A stretch of DNA of 64,000 bases from Eretmocerus hayati (Eukaryota; Arthropoda; Insecta; Hymenoptera; Aphelinidae): the NCBI GenBank assembly GCA_029851415.1, contig CM056744.1, positions 14,081,268 through 14,145,267 on the forward strand, read 5' to 3'. A program made the position numbers and the translations under genes. This document shows, in pieces, positions 9,391-21,419 of this stretch; the stretch's first letter is position 1; each line of letters opens with the position of its first letter. The notes beneath the pieces are model-generated. The model was not told where the DNA came from, made no database searches, and saw only the letters and a list, made by a program, of their open reading frames with translations.

Positions 9391-9660
9391 AGTAAAATCG
9401 CTAAGCCTCGGTTAGCGAATTTACATAGCCGTAGCAAATTCACTCCGCCCAGCGTAGGTCGCTTCCATTTCCTACGCTGGGCTTAGCGATTTTGTCGAAT
9501 TTTTTTTTTTACAGTGTACTCTCTCCGCCCCAATCAGTGGGAGCTGACTGACTATCAGTGCGCGAGCACTGTTTTGTGGGAGCAATGTATGCTGAAGCAT
9601 GGATCAGTGCATATGCACTGATTCATGAGTGGCGCTCGCATGTCTTTATAAAGATGATCT
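9391..9660. mobile_element. Composite foldback/MITE debris related to the element at 38.6 kb
   Basis: Inverted arms AAAATCGCTAAGCC at 9394-9407 and 9480-9493 enclose an inner stem CCCAGCGTAGG (9448-9458 with 9471-9481). From 9517 a second piece starts TACTCTCTCCGCC and contains CAGTGCATATGCACTGATT, both shared with the intact MITE at 38634-38762. It is therefore a diverged copy of that family next to another foldback. Confidence 0.6.
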
Positions 9661-11931
9661 ATTCGCAAGATTTTCGACGTGCAATTGATGCAGATGCAGT
9701 TTCTATTCTATTTGATTATTACAAATGCATATGATGTATAGCAGAGGTCCGTCATAGCTCTGATCCATTTACAATGGCCAAAACCTGAGATAACCCCCAA
9801 TCATCAGCGGCGCTCATTCAGCGCTGCCCCATCTATCCATCTTATACCTTGAACTGCTGCTCTGGAGCTCTGCGTCGGCTTTTTTTGTCCTTGAAATTCG
9901 TTTTAGCAATATTCCAACAAGATAAAAGCACAATCCAAACCTCCAAGAAACCCCAAAGTTCAATTTAAAAAAGTGATGGAGGATGGAATTTTCCAAAGTG
10001 CTTCTCTAGAAAAATGAGTAAATTAACATTCTCCAAGATACACGTAGGTCATAGGCCACCATAAATTTTTGATTCATAAACCGGACTAACTAGAGTTGCA
10101 AGACTCTCACTAATTTGATGAGTAATTTGATGTCCACTGTAAATGGTTTATCCAATACTCTTATCGAGATAACAGGCCTGTTGTTAACTTGGTGATTGAA
10201 TTAAGGTGGTTTGACGCACCACTAGGATTAATTTAATCGGAAAAAAATGTACATTCAGAAGTGTAAAGTTCAATGTGGCTTGTACTCTTGCATCACTTCT
10301 CAAGAAAAAAGCGTAAGGACTATGCTCACGCATAATCTTCTACAGTTATAGCAATACCGAACTTCCCATCCCTGCTCGCCATTACTTGGATGCTCAGATC
10401 AAAAATTCTATCGTAGAGAGAAACATTTCCAAAACTCAGAAAAGCAATTTTCGCTAATATAATTTTTACATGCATGCGCCATTTTCTAGTAAAAAACTCG
10501 CTTGACATGAAAAAAGATGAGAACCATCGGTGATTAGAACGACCCGGGACAAAAATGGAAGTCTCAAGGATCCTGAAAATATCTTCAACCAAAATTCTTT
10601 AATTTTATTTTGAAAGTACGCTCGTTAGAAGCCTGCAGCACTGTTTGTTCTTTCTCGTTCATGCACAAGTGCTCACTCGGTTGCGATACTTTAGGGGCAC
10701 TTGTCGCGAGAAGAAAAATTGGAGGATTTGCGGTTTAAGTTAGTTTCTGAAGCTGATTCCCATTTGAGCTGGCATAACTCTTCAGTAAATCATGATGTTA
10801 AATGATGGTTGCACATAATTTTATAGTTCGGGAGGGCTCAACGACATCTATAACAGTCAAGTGACAAAATTTCATGTTCAAGTTTACAACTTTGTGAAGA
10901 AGCCAATTATGTATTCGAGACCCAACAGAGTAGATTCACATGATCAGTTACTCAAAATGAGTCAAATAGACAGACTTTCGGATTCAGAAGGAGACGGAAA
11001 TGAAGTTTCTCAATTACTTTCTCATATGCAAGTATTTGGGGTGCATCCACGTCATTGTTTTCGTAGAGGGGTATGAAAAATCTGGAACCCATTCACATCT
11101 CGAACGATGTAATAAATATTCGAGAACAACGGTAACTGTCAAGATTTCGATCAGTTCAAACTGAACCACATCGAATCGAATTTCATCCTTTTCATAATTT
11201 CATAGGTTTTTCTAATTGGCTGAATTTAAGGCATCTGGGTACCGATGAGTCCTGATTCATAAATTGAATTTCAAATAAATGTGCTCTGTAAACCAAAAAT
11301 GCTCGAATTCCCAGCCTAAAAGCCGATCGTCGCTCACTTATAAACCTTACAGCTACGAAAATTTTCTATACTATTATACATTTTTCTGCACTGCTCCCAA
11401 ACTCAAATTATGATTTAAGCAAACCCTATAAAAGGACGTGCATTTTTGTGATAAAATTCCACCTTTAGACAAACAGATCGCCAACTGTGCTGATGCTCAT
11501 CAAGGCCATCAAACTGTCTCGGCATTTGAGTAGTTACATGATTCAATGATGAGCTTCTTGTGATGTTTTCGATTAAAGTGCTGAATCTACGCTCTCGTCT
11601 CGAAATTTTGAGTCTCAAGAATCCTTGAACGAATGTATTACCGTCAAATTGGGTAATTTCGGTTTCGGAATTTCTTATTCTGTTCGGCTTGTGACTTCAA
11701 CATGAGCGAGAATTTCTCGGGAAAGCTGATAAACTGCAGATAGAGAGAAAGAATTGACGATGAGGAGATTAATTATATCCAACCTACAATCATACCAAAT
11801 TACAAATATGCCCCATTAACATCCCCCGAAATTAGCTTCCGACCGATTTTAGTGGAAATCTTTTCTCTATAAAAACATATTTTGATGATAACAAGTTTCA
11901 ACGGGATAAATTGGTGTATTCCGGTTCTTCT
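9661..11931. other. AT-rich stretch, no gene or repeat recognised
   Basis: Only short ORFs occur, with random-looking composition. I see no terminal repeats, RNA genes or tandem arrays. Confidence 0.6.
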
Positions 11932-12580
11932 GGGGCCGTATTATAAATTTGCGGGTATAGGTGGCGCTTGCCGCTAACCTGTCAATTTGCCGCTATCCGC
12001 AAAAAAGTCAGTTTGCCGTGTAATGCCGTCTGCGTTTTGCGGTGCCGTAGAAATATTCGCAAAATGCACGGCCTTCCCCCGACTGTTTATTTTGCAGCTG
12101 GGGGAAGGCCGAATGGACGATATCAATCAAGAGGACCTAAGCGTTTATTGAAGGTTACATCGACGACGGGAACAATATAATCAATTTTGAGTGAGCAAAC
12201 AAGAACCATCCATACAACTTTGAGGTTATGGTGTGCACGAGGTCGCAGCAAGAAACGGAACAAGCAGGTAATTTATCTTCAAATAATAAGGTAAGCAACA
12301 TCTTCTCACCGTAATTTGCTAACTCCTGGGTAAACCTACACTTTTAGGATATGTTCAAGGCCTAAGTAGCAAACTTTTTCCTGAAAATCCTGTAATGCGA
12401 AACACGTGAAACAAAATCCGTCAAACGCAATTTTTTACGGCAAACACTATTGACACGGCAGCGCAAAACACAACAAACCCGGCGAACTGCAGACGGCAAA
12501 CTGACTTTTTTGCGGATAGCGGCAAATTGACAGATTAGCGGCAAGCGCCACCTATACCCGCAAATTTATAGTACGGCCCC
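11932..12580. mobile_element. Non-autonomous TIR DNA transposon, 649 bp
   Basis: The ends are inverted repeats of about 100 bp. The left reads GGGGCCGTATTATAAATTTG, continuing through GGTGGCGCTTGCCGC; the right (ending CGGCCCC at 12580) is its complement with few mismatches. The interior has no transposase. The target-site duplication is not evident, so the superfamily is open. Confidence 0.85.
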
Positions 12581-13480
12581 TGGGATGTATTCTTGAGAAA
12601 ATCACAGTTGCATATTTCGGCCATTGAGGCTTAATATTTGAAGATTTCGGACTGCATGTTATATCATATATTCTAGACCTTTTACTACATAAAAATTAAA
12701 TCTCTAATGAACTTTTCTAAAAAATCTGAAGAATGATAAGAAACTCTACTGGCTACTGAGCAAGTACAAGCTGCTGTTTCACAGGAGTTTGTTTCTTGTT
12801 TTTCTCACCGTAAAAAAAATTACAAAACGTTGGAAAAAGTTCTGAGTAAAGATTCTCCTCGATGATTGATTAGCATCAGTCGGCATCCACTGATTTATAG
12901 CTGAAAATAATGAGAAATTTCCGCAACATTCTTCGAGGTCTTGGAACGAAGCAAGAGTCCTGTAATTGAGGGGGTGGTTAGAAAAAGGTTGTAACTGCAA
13001 AACGGTCATTTTGAAAAAATCAATAAAAACTTGATAGAAACCGCTAGAGACATAATTTGACGAGTTGAGCTGACTTATTTCGAAGAAGATAGCATTCTCG
13101 AAACATCCCAGCCCTGCTATTAGGTGGATGAAATCTGATTTTGAGCTTATTCCAACGATTGCAAAAGTGAAGTTACGCCCTTTTCTTGAATACAGGGTCC
13201 GATTCCGGCTCACCTTCCTCACAAATGGTGGTATAAAATCTCGATATTAAGGTCAATCGTCTTCAAATATTACGAGAGAGTCTATGGGTATGTTACGGTC
13301 CTATACGCACGAGGAGCTTCCATCAGTAGTTTGAAAGTGATCAGCACTTATTTTGACTAGAGAAGGGTAAAAACATTCCATTCGAGGGTGGAAGAACATG
13401 TTTCCATCGTAACTTTTGGTGAAACAGCGTTCTTAGTCTCAGAAGAATTAAAAAAAAAATTCTCCGGTAATTAGGCCCTT
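12581..13480. other. Unassigned sequence with one 147-codon minus-strand ORF
   Basis: The ORF at 13222-12779 is open but begins without a convincing start, has a random-looking hydrophobic composition and resembles nothing I know. It is probably chance or a decayed fragment. Confidence 0.25.
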
Positions 13481-13489
13481 GATCCAGAC

Positions 13490-13830
13490 CCGCCCTCATT
13501 TACGCCCCTTCGCAGAGTATTTACGCCTTTTTGAATTTTTTCTGTCAGCAACTTCAGCCCTTTTTCCAAGTCCTCGTAGAAATTAAGCCTTTTTTGAGAT
13601 CAATGATAGTCGTAAAGCACTTTCAAATTCGATCATAACAGTTACGCCCTTTTAAAAAGTTTCTGCTGCTCTAAGGCTCTTTATGAATTGAATAATGTTA
13701 GTTGAGCCCTTTTGAGATTCCATCATGACAGTTACGCTCTACTAAATTTTTTGACTGTAACTTTGCCTTTTCTGCAACCTATGATGGCAGCTGAGCAGTT
13801 TTTACATATCTGCTTTTATTCTAACCGTGC
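13490..13830 (+). repeat. Degenerate ~50-60 bp repeats built on TTACGCCCTTTT
   Basis: At least five diverged copies contain TTACGCC(C)CTTTT or AGCCCTTTT, often preceded by ATCATRACAG (for example near 13500, 13610-13650, 13700-13740). Single related copies occur at 13173 and 15795. It looks like a decayed satellite. Confidence 0.55.
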
Positions 13831-14387
13831 GGTTAGGCCCTTGCTGTTATTTTTTTTATATACGACTCTATATAATTATTCAAGATGTTTCTCGTCAGAT
13901 GATTGAGTATTCATCAGTAGTTTTGCCCAAAATGGCAAGAAAACAAATGTATCATTGAATGAGAGTAGGAGGAAAGCAAGCGCACTAGTTATCCAATTCA
14001 GGTATGAAAAATCGTTTCAAAAAATGTTACCCGGTACCAAGTGAGAACTTGCGCTTTTCCCGGTCGAGAGAGTATTGGAATGATAAGAAAACTCGGATGT
14101 TTAATAGTGTTATTGGATCACTACGAAGATATTGACCAATACCCAGAACAGTCATGGCAAAATTTACAGAAATCTTTTCTCAGGAAAACATGTTCGTCTC
14201 TCGTAAAAGTCAAATGTAATCACTTGTTGCTCCAGTGTTATCTTTAGACTAAAGAGTCATCGCCATTGAATCCAAAAAGATATTCAATCCAAGAGGTCGG
14301 AAATGATAGATAATGATGGTCGGTCTGCATAGTCTTTTCAACAAGAATTTCAAACTAACTTGATTCCTTACAGATTGTCTAACCTTC

Positions 14388-15039
14388 CTACACTTTAAAA
14401 AATTGCTTTGAAAAACTTCAAGCAACCGGTTGAATGAAAAATTCAACCAGTTTGGTTGAATATTCAACCAATGTGGAAATATCACAATCTGTCCGTGCGG
14501 TTCCTGCATATCAGGTTGCCTACGTGTGGACGGTAGAATATGGTGGATGGTCCTATGGGTGCATAAGGATGGATGGACTGATGGATGATGGATCGATGGA
14601 TGAATGATGAATGGGGTCGATGAATGGATCGAAGAATGGATGGCGGGTGGATGGATGGATGTATTGATGGAGTGATGGATGGCGTGTGGATGGATGGATG
14701 AATGGGTGATGGGTCCATCCATCCATCCATCATCCACCCGTCCATCATGCATCTATCATCCATCCAATCACCCATCCACCCTTCATCACTCTTCTCCACT
14801 CATCCAACCATCAATCATCCATCAATCCATCTATTTACCCATCCATCCACCCATCACCATCCATCCATCTATCCATCTATCCATCCATCCGCCCATCCAC
14901 CCATCATCCATCCATCCATCCATCCATCCATCACGGGATATAATTGCTTGGATGAAAATTCAACCAGTTGGTTGAATGAAAAATTCAACCAGCTGGTTGG
15001 AATGTTGGTTGAAAATTCAACCAATTTTCTACAGTGTAG
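14388..15039. mobile_element. TIR element with GGTTGAAT subterminal palindromes and a giant GGAT/ATCC hairpin interior
   Basis: The ends are CTACACTTTAAAAAATTG at 14388 and the complement of CTACACTGTAGAAAATTGG at 15039. Inside each end are palindromic GGTTGAATGAAAAATTCAACC-type blocks (two left, three right). The interior is a GGAT-rich minisatellite (about 14535-14712) that flips to its complement (ATCC-rich, 14713-14935), so most of the element can fold on itself. A conserved head near 14488 (TCCGTGCGG...GGTTGCCTA) recurs at 19.2 and 20.1 kb. There is no transposase, so it must have been non-autonomous. Confidence 0.75.
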
Positions 15040-16640
15040 ACATTTTCTCATAGAACCACGTGAAAGATTCATAATGCATACTGGTCCCAGGGAAATCGAT
15101 TATGGAATGCAATGCTAGGTCATTGAAGAGTTGAAAAATTCGTGCGAAAAAAATTCAATGTATTTTTCTAACTCGGATGCAAACTTCCACAGTTGCCAGA
15201 GAAAGTGCTCGAAATCCATCACCGGCCTTAGAAGACATCTTCATTGCCCGACGTTTCCAGACAGATCGAGTTCCAAAAAGTAATTAAATGTTTATATATT
15301 TAACAAAATCATTTCGAGATTGAATTCTGACACTTAAATCATAATTTCTTCAAAAATTGTAGAAGTAGTCATCAGCCTAACCTCCAAAACTGACTTTATT
15401 TAGGAATTTTCCAGGAAAATCCTAGAACTTTTCATTCATGGGGTATTATTTATCCGAATTCTTAGATTTCTGGCTATCGTTCCACAATACTCTCGTTTGA
15501 AATATCGAAATATTCCAATCTCTTAGAGGTTGATATTCATGAAATGATTTGTATATTAGAAAAAATGGTTGATTAACCAAGAAATAAATCGTAAGTACCT
15601 GACCAACTTGAAATTTTCTTTCACTGATCCTGAACCCGTCATTGACAAAAATGTTATCATCGATCGAGGGCGAACTCAACACACCCCATCAGTGGGCGTC
15701 ACTTTGCTTTTGCCTTCTCGGGGCCTCGCGCCTCTATTTTCCACTCAACATGTCGCGATATTTTGCCGATGAAAGGGTGTAATGTCGCTTAAGCCCTTTT
15801 TGCTATTAGGTGGTTTCCGGGGTCAATCGAGAAATGGATTTCGGAGGGTGGTAGGTCTTGATACAGAGGTTCAAAAAACAGTTGGGGGGGGGGGGAGAAG
15901 GGCGCAATAGCAGTTATGCTCTCTTCCCACTCACCTCAATTCTAATCAGAAATGCAGGAACAGTGCCTTTTAAAAAGTTTTTTCTATCCTAATTAGTACT
16001 TTTATGGATAGTATATTCAAATCGAAACACGAATTTTTCGAGACATCATCTACTAATCACTGTTGTAACGTTTTTGCAAACGATTATGGTGATCCCAGAA
16101 GCATGAATCCGAACAAAACGAGTCATCAGCTCCCGATTTCAACTTTTTTCCACAATTCTTCCTGGTCTTTTGCCTTATTCCTAAGTTCATATCTTGAGTC
16201 TATAATTCATCCTATAGCTTGAAGCTGCCGGTTATCCTCAAAAAATCAAAACACTTAAGAAAAATGTATCTCATAACATTCATACACCAAATAGATCGAA
16301 TCACCTCATGAAAACTCTGATTTGAATGGAAAAAATAAACACACATTGTGTTTTTGATAAAACTTCGAGGCTTTTGTTTTACCTAACCCGATCTCTTATT
16401 CTCAGTCTTTTGCAAGAATTTCTGTTTTATTTCTCATAAAGAATAAATGAGATGACACAACGAATTTCCAGCGATTCTCGGGAATAAACCTTTTTTTCGG
16501 TACCATCGGACTGAGCTTTCCGGTGTTCCATCGATGCACGAACCGTGACTAAAAGAATGATAATTAATATTCAAAAATCCTTTGATATCAAGTGGAGTTT
16601 CTGAACCAAAAGTCCTGCAAAAAAAAATATCCACAACACA
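15040..16640. other. AT-rich stretch, no gene recognised
   Basis: Contains a G run near 15883-15895 and a stray copy of the CGCTTAAGCCCTTTTT repeat near 15787. No ORF or RNA gene could be supported. Confidence 0.5.
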
Positions 16641-16853
16641 ACCCCATCACTGCTATCATCCGCAATCAAGTGCGCGCGCGTCAAAACCCCCACCACCTGA
16701 TTCACCATATCTCTCGGAAGTACACTCAGCTCAGCGCACCTCCACCCGGCGAAAGGAGACTACTTCTATACACAGGACTCTTGAAAACAACGACCTAACA
16801 GTCTCTCGGTGAATCCCGAGTCGTTCGCATCGTATACATTCTATATACAAACT

Positions 16854-16890
16854 TATAAAAAGTATAGTTATACATACATATAACCCAGTG
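16854..16890 (+). promoter_or_regulatory. Candidate plus-strand core promoter (TATA plus initiator)
   Basis: TATAAA at 16854-16859 and an initiator-like CCCAGTG with its A at 16887 are 33 bp apart, which is canonical. The upstream 200 bp contain CpG-rich GTGCGCGCGCG (near 16671) and CTCAGCGCACC, unlike the AT-rich surroundings. Confidence 0.4.
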
Positions 16891-17184
16891 CAATTCCATA
16901 TATTCCAACCCGGCTTTTCTGCAGTATTATAGTGCCTCGAAGCCGCTGTACGATCGGGCGCTACTAGCTGGCTGCGTTACTTTATATCGATCCGTTTCGG
17001 GGGCGGACTTTTTCGCGAGTGTATCACTTGATATCTTTTTTTTTTTGGTCTACTGTGCGCGAGTGAAGGATACTTCATCTTAGTGTTTTTTTTTTTTTTT
17101 TTAAGAAAAAGAGGAATTATTATAAAAGTCTGGATGGATCTACCTCATGGATAGTAACATGTCTACCGCGGCCTACGTGCACCG
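16887..17184 (+). CDS. Candidate 5' leader and first coding exon of a host gene (coding part 17147-17184)
   Basis: Downstream of the candidate promoter lies a CpG-bearing leader (CGATCGGGCGC, TTCGGGGGCGG). An ATG at 17147 opens 12 codons (MDSNMSTAAYVH) and 2 nt, ending at donor CACCG|GTACGT at 17185. A six-codon upstream ORF starts at 17134 and stops at 17152-17154, overlapping the main ATG in another frame; this would lower initiation. The rest of the gene is not in sight, so the following sequence would be a long first intron. The gene cannot be named from 12 codons. Alternative: noncoding CpG-rich DNA. Confidence 0.35.
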
Positions 17185-19190
17185 GTACGTTAAAAAAGCT
17201 CACATATTGATATTGATAGTTTTGAATTTGAATGTGTTTTGTGGGTGTTCGAAAATTTAGAATCCTGACATATTTGAATTTGGATAATTGTTTATGGTGG
17301 TAGTAGCGTGTGGAAGGTTGTTCGTGTGTTGAATGGTAAATTTGAATCGATTTACGAAGGTATTCGAAGATTTAGAATTCTCAAATATTTGAATTTGAAT
17401 CGTTAACTATGGTCCTGATAAAGTGTGAAAGGTTTTGTGAGTAAGGTTGTACATTTGAATGGGGAGCATAAATCGATTGCGAGGGTGAAAAATAGTAGTT
17501 TGAGAGCGGGATACCACCCATCGTCTTCAAGAGTTACGAGCAATAGATAACGTATTATCGAAGACTCAAAAAAAAAAAACTTGGACTCACTTCTTCATAC
17601 TGGAATGCAAAAAGCACATTGAACATACTCTCCACAATCTTGAGATATAATTTATGCGTTTGAAACCGTCGAAAAAATGAAAATAGCTTTCTACTACTAC
17701 TACTATTACCACTTTTACTAGAGATAAGCAAAAACCTTTAAAAGCTCTTCATCACACCTGTAATATATAGGGCTAGTATGAACACTATCTATGAGACGTC
17801 CTCGAGGAGGTCAACGTCTTTCTCGTCGTCGGCGGTCAAGCACAGCACGCGTAACTTACATACAGTACACCTTCATTCAAGTTTTGCTCTTTTATAATAC
17901 ACCTTACACTATATACGTATAGATAGTGCAAAGACGATTCACTGAGACATGAATTGAAAAGGGCCTCCGGCAAGTGTACACACTCACATTTCTGAGACCT
18001 GTATTATACTACATTTGGCTGCAGAATTTTCAGCTATGATTAACCTCGTGTCTAATTCACCACGTGCCTTTTCTACAAAACCTCCTTTTGAAAAAAAAAT
18101 TCATCTACCGTCTAGTGTATGGGGGGGGGGGGGGTGTAGGTGACAGGGTCACTGTGCAAAAGATGAATCTTGATTTCTTTTTTGTAGTGGGTAAGGGGAC
18201 GTCTTGAGGATTGAAGTGTTGTGGGGGTTTCAAGGGACGCTGAGCGGTATACATATGTGATGGTTTCCGTGTGGTAGTGGCGATCGATACGGGCGTAGTC
18301 GCGGCGGCAACCCTCCGCTATTGCCGGGTTGTGATATGATGCTTACTCGAGCCCGGCGAGATACGGACTTATTTCTGTACTCTAGTCTGGATGACTCGAT
18401 TCATTTTTTTTTTTTTTGATTGATACAATTTTTTGGTGTTTGCCATGGGGTAGGCTTAGATTTGATGATTTCTTCGATAGAGATGATATGGTGAAGTTGT
18501 GGGTGGGTGAGAGGGGTGTGGGTTGACAGGGTAGAAGGCCCGCGTGGGGATAGGACAGCTGTGCAAGGTGCACCATAAAAGATTTCTGAAAATGAAAAAA
18601 AAGTTTTTTGGAGCTTGCAAGGTGCCTACGACGACGCGGGAAATTTGAATTTTTGAAAATTTGAATGCTTCGAATACTTCTTTTTATGCAGCGATCAATA
18701 TAAGCTGATGAGATGTGGAATCAAATACCACGAGATAATCATTAGTCAATTTGAATTCACGAAAGAGCATCAAGATTACAACCTATTCTTATTTTGTAAA
18801 AATTATAGGAGTAGCTATTCAAATTGAGGCTTCTGAATTTACACACCATTTTTTGGATGAGCCCTCAACCAAATCCAGAATTGAGTTGAAAGAAGACAAA
18901 CTATGACTGCAAACGTTGTGATCCAGAATGTCCAGAATTGGAAGAGTACATTCCCATGGTTATCCCGTGATTTGATCAAAGATACACTCAGAAGTCATCA
19001 GCCTAAAAGTAATGGACGAATGCTCTCTTTATAATTATTCTAACCATATGGTTCTGGACATTCTTTCGATCAAAATTCCATTGAATCGATGCTCAATGTG
19101 ATCAAGAGTCAAATCAAAGTACCTATTTCCAACGAGTTACCCATGATATTTCCAGATTGAGCTCGATCGATGTAAAGATTTGAATCTTTG
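17185..19190. other. AT-rich putative intron with a G run and a GC island
   Basis: Holds about 14 G near 18121-18134 and a GC-richer island at about 18255-18365 (GTCGCGGCGGCAACC, GAGCCCGGCGAG). A smaller CpG patch with GACGTCCTCGAGGAGG lies near 17797. No ORF was supported. The islands could be regulatory elements or untranslated exons. Confidence 0.4.
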
Positions 19191-19214
19191 AGAATTATAA
19201 CAATTAAGGAGCCA

Positions 19215-19345
19215 GGCAAAATTTGTCCGTCCACATGCCGCACATCGGGTCGCCTTTTCGGAAGGGGTGAAGTGTAATGGGTGGGTGGATGGTTGGGTGG
19301 GGTGGTGGGTGGGTGAGTCGATGGATGGATGGATGGATTGCTATG
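19215..19345 (+). repeat. Copy of a head-plus-GGGT repeat family
   Basis: The head reads TTTGTCCGTCCACATGCCGC, then ATCGGGTCGCC, and is followed directly by GGGT/GGAT minisatellite. The same head and tail occur at 20120-20290, and the head also lies inside the element at 14.4-15.0 kb. Confidence 0.6.
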
Positions 19346-19403
19346 AGGTATGAGGCACGAATTATGGAGAATTATGTATAAACACCTCTGAAGAACGAGT
19401 CAA

Positions 19404-19673
19404 GAGTTATGAGGAGCTCGAGTTGTGAGGAACTCGAGTCATGAGGAACTCGAGTTATGAGGAACTCGAGTCATGGGGAACTCGAGTCATGAGGAACTCG
19501 AGTTATGAGGAACTCGAGTCATGAGGAACTCGAGTCATGAGGAACTCGGGTTATGAGGAACTCGAGTCATGAGGAACTCGAGTCATGAGGAACTCGAGTC
19601 ATGAGGAACTCGAGTTATGAGGAACTCGAGTTATGAGGAAGTCGAGTTATGAGGAATTCGAGTGATGAGGAAT
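19404..19673 (+). repeat. 16-bp minisatellite, about 17 copies
   Basis: The unit is ATGAGGAACTCGAGTC with a T/C change at one position. The centre is the palindrome CTCGAG. Copies are nearly exact in the middle and decay at both edges. A short satellite cluster with GAGGAATTGAGT units lies at 19938-19985. Confidence 0.95.
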
Positions 19674-19739
19674 GAATTATCAGAAATGAGGCATAGTCAT
19701 GGGAATAGAAATGCTGGAATTAGGTCTAATTACACCTAG

Positions 19740-20290
19740 GCCTCATCCGGTGTAGTTTGCTCTAGTTTGGTTCGGTTGGGTTTTATTCGGTGATTGGGTG
19801 GCCGTATGGGTCATGGGCAGGTTGGTGAATCCGTGGGTGATGGTTCGATGAGTGGGTCTGTGATCGGGTGGTCGTATGGGTCATGGGTAGGTGGAACAGT
19901 GGCCGTGTGGGACATGGGTTGGTGAATTGGTGGGAATGTGTTATGAGGAATTGAGTCGTGAGGAATTGAGTTATGAGAAGTTATAGCAGATTGTTCGATT
20001 TGGAGTTACGTGAAAGATTGTTCGATTCATTCACTGGTTACGTCGTGTGTTATTTTGGATACTCCCCTAGGCATTGCAATGTAATTGCATCATCGAATTT
20101 TTTTTTCCAATAATTAAGCGCCAGTCTAAATTTTGTTCGTCCGGATCCCTCGTATCTGGTTGCCTATGTGGAAGGACTGAAATATCATGGGTGGGTGGAT
20201 GAGTGGGTAGATGGGTGGGTGGGTCCGTGGTCGGGTGGCCGTATGGGTCATGGGTAGGTTGGTGAGTGATGGGTTATGGATTATGGCAAT
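19740..20290 (+). repeat. G-rich minisatellite mosaic with GTATGGGTCATGGG units
   Basis: Longer units containing GGGTGG(C/T)CGTATGGGTC and ATGGGTAGGT recur near 19800, 19870 and 20225, with a diverged one near 19905. They are mixed with GGTGGGTGGAT tracts and another head copy at about 20130 (TTCGTCCGGATCCCTCG then GGTTGCCTATG). The plus strand is strongly G-rich. Confidence 0.75.
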
Positions 20291-20904
20291 GGTACAGAGA
20301 AGTAGCGTGGAGGCACAAAAATAACGTAAATTTTTTGCGAAACTTATATCGATTGGAGCTAACCAGGGGTGCACGAGATGTAGGTCTCTGGTTTTGGTGA
20401 ACAGTCTCATCCAACCCCCAAAGACGATATCTGAAGGTGTACAGTTGGATGCTCAATGGCTTTAGAGTTACAGACTTTGGTATTGCCCACAAGCTCTCAT
20501 GCTAAGAAAACATAGTGGAAATAGGTCATTCATTGATGACAGCTCTACAATATAAGTATTCTCAAAGTCAAATATCTTTAAATGCCAGATTCTATTGGCT
20601 TCGGATGGTTCGTGCGTTCTTTATTGATTGATATTACATGCAATGTGTGCGCATTCATTACTTTTGTAAAGTGTAGCTGTTTTATACAGGGGACTGACTG
20701 ATTTCTCGCAACGCTGGTGATGGAATGAGACGAAAGAATAGGATGTTGGCATACTTGAAATTCTCATTTGGTAACTTCAAAAAGTAAGCACCCAGTTATT
20801 GCTTGCAACGCTTTGCAACAATTTCGTTAGGTTTACTATCAGAATATTTTATTTTAATGAATGTCAAAGAGAGATTACTACATAAAATCACCAAACCACA
20901 ACAC

Positions 20905-21230
20905 GGTGGGTAGGGGGGGGGTGCATGGATGAATGAATGGGTGGACTAATGAGTGGATGGATGGTTGGGGATGATAATGGGGACGGGGATGGGGGTGGGA
21001 AGTACCGGGCTGAAATGGTATAGTCCGGTCTGGTTTGGTCCAGATTGGCGTTATTGAGTCAAATTCGGTCTAACCTATTCTCATGTGGTCTATTCCTTTC
21101 TGATTAGGTTAGGTTTAGTCTAATTCGGTCGACTTCGGTCGAAGTGAGTCTAGCTCGGTCGAGCTCGGTCTGGTTCGGGGTAATTAGGTCGCGTTCGGTC
21201 TAGTTCTGTTAAATTAGGTCTAGTTCGAAT
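20905..21230 (+). repeat. GGAT/GGGG tract passing into a 10-bp GGTCTA array, left part
   Basis: Starts with a G-rich tract (nine G near 20914, then GGATGGATGG) and passes at about 21015 into degenerate decamers of the type TTCGGTCTAG / TTAGGTCTAG. The array resumes at 21690 after an insertion. Confidence 0.75.
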
Positions 21231-21234
21231 TAAA

Positions 21235-21383
21235 GAAGTATATTTGATCGGTCTTTGCGAGTTAAAGTCAGCTGGTACTGCTGAAATTTTTGGCATCAAT
21301 CGAGAATGGATTTTTCTCCACTCTCAATCAATTTCAGAAATACCAGCTGACTTTAACTCGCAAAGACCGATCAAATATACTTC
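21235..21383. mobile_element. 149-bp near-perfect foldback element
   Basis: The left arm begins GAAGTATATTTGATCGGTCT and the right arm is its complement for about 42 bp without mismatch. The pairing continues with mismatches through CTGAAATT towards the centre and outward through TTCGAATTA/TAATTTGAA. It lies inside the GGTCTA array, so it inserted later. It may be a MITE or a source of long hairpin RNA. Confidence 0.85.
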
Positions 21384-21419
21384 CATAATTTGAAATTCCC
21401 GCGAGTGATAAATACGATA

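Noticed and set aside
14249..15118. ORFs rich in His-Pro-Ser-Ile or Met-Asp-Gly-Trp
   Set aside because: Direct translations of the GGAT/ATCC minisatellite.
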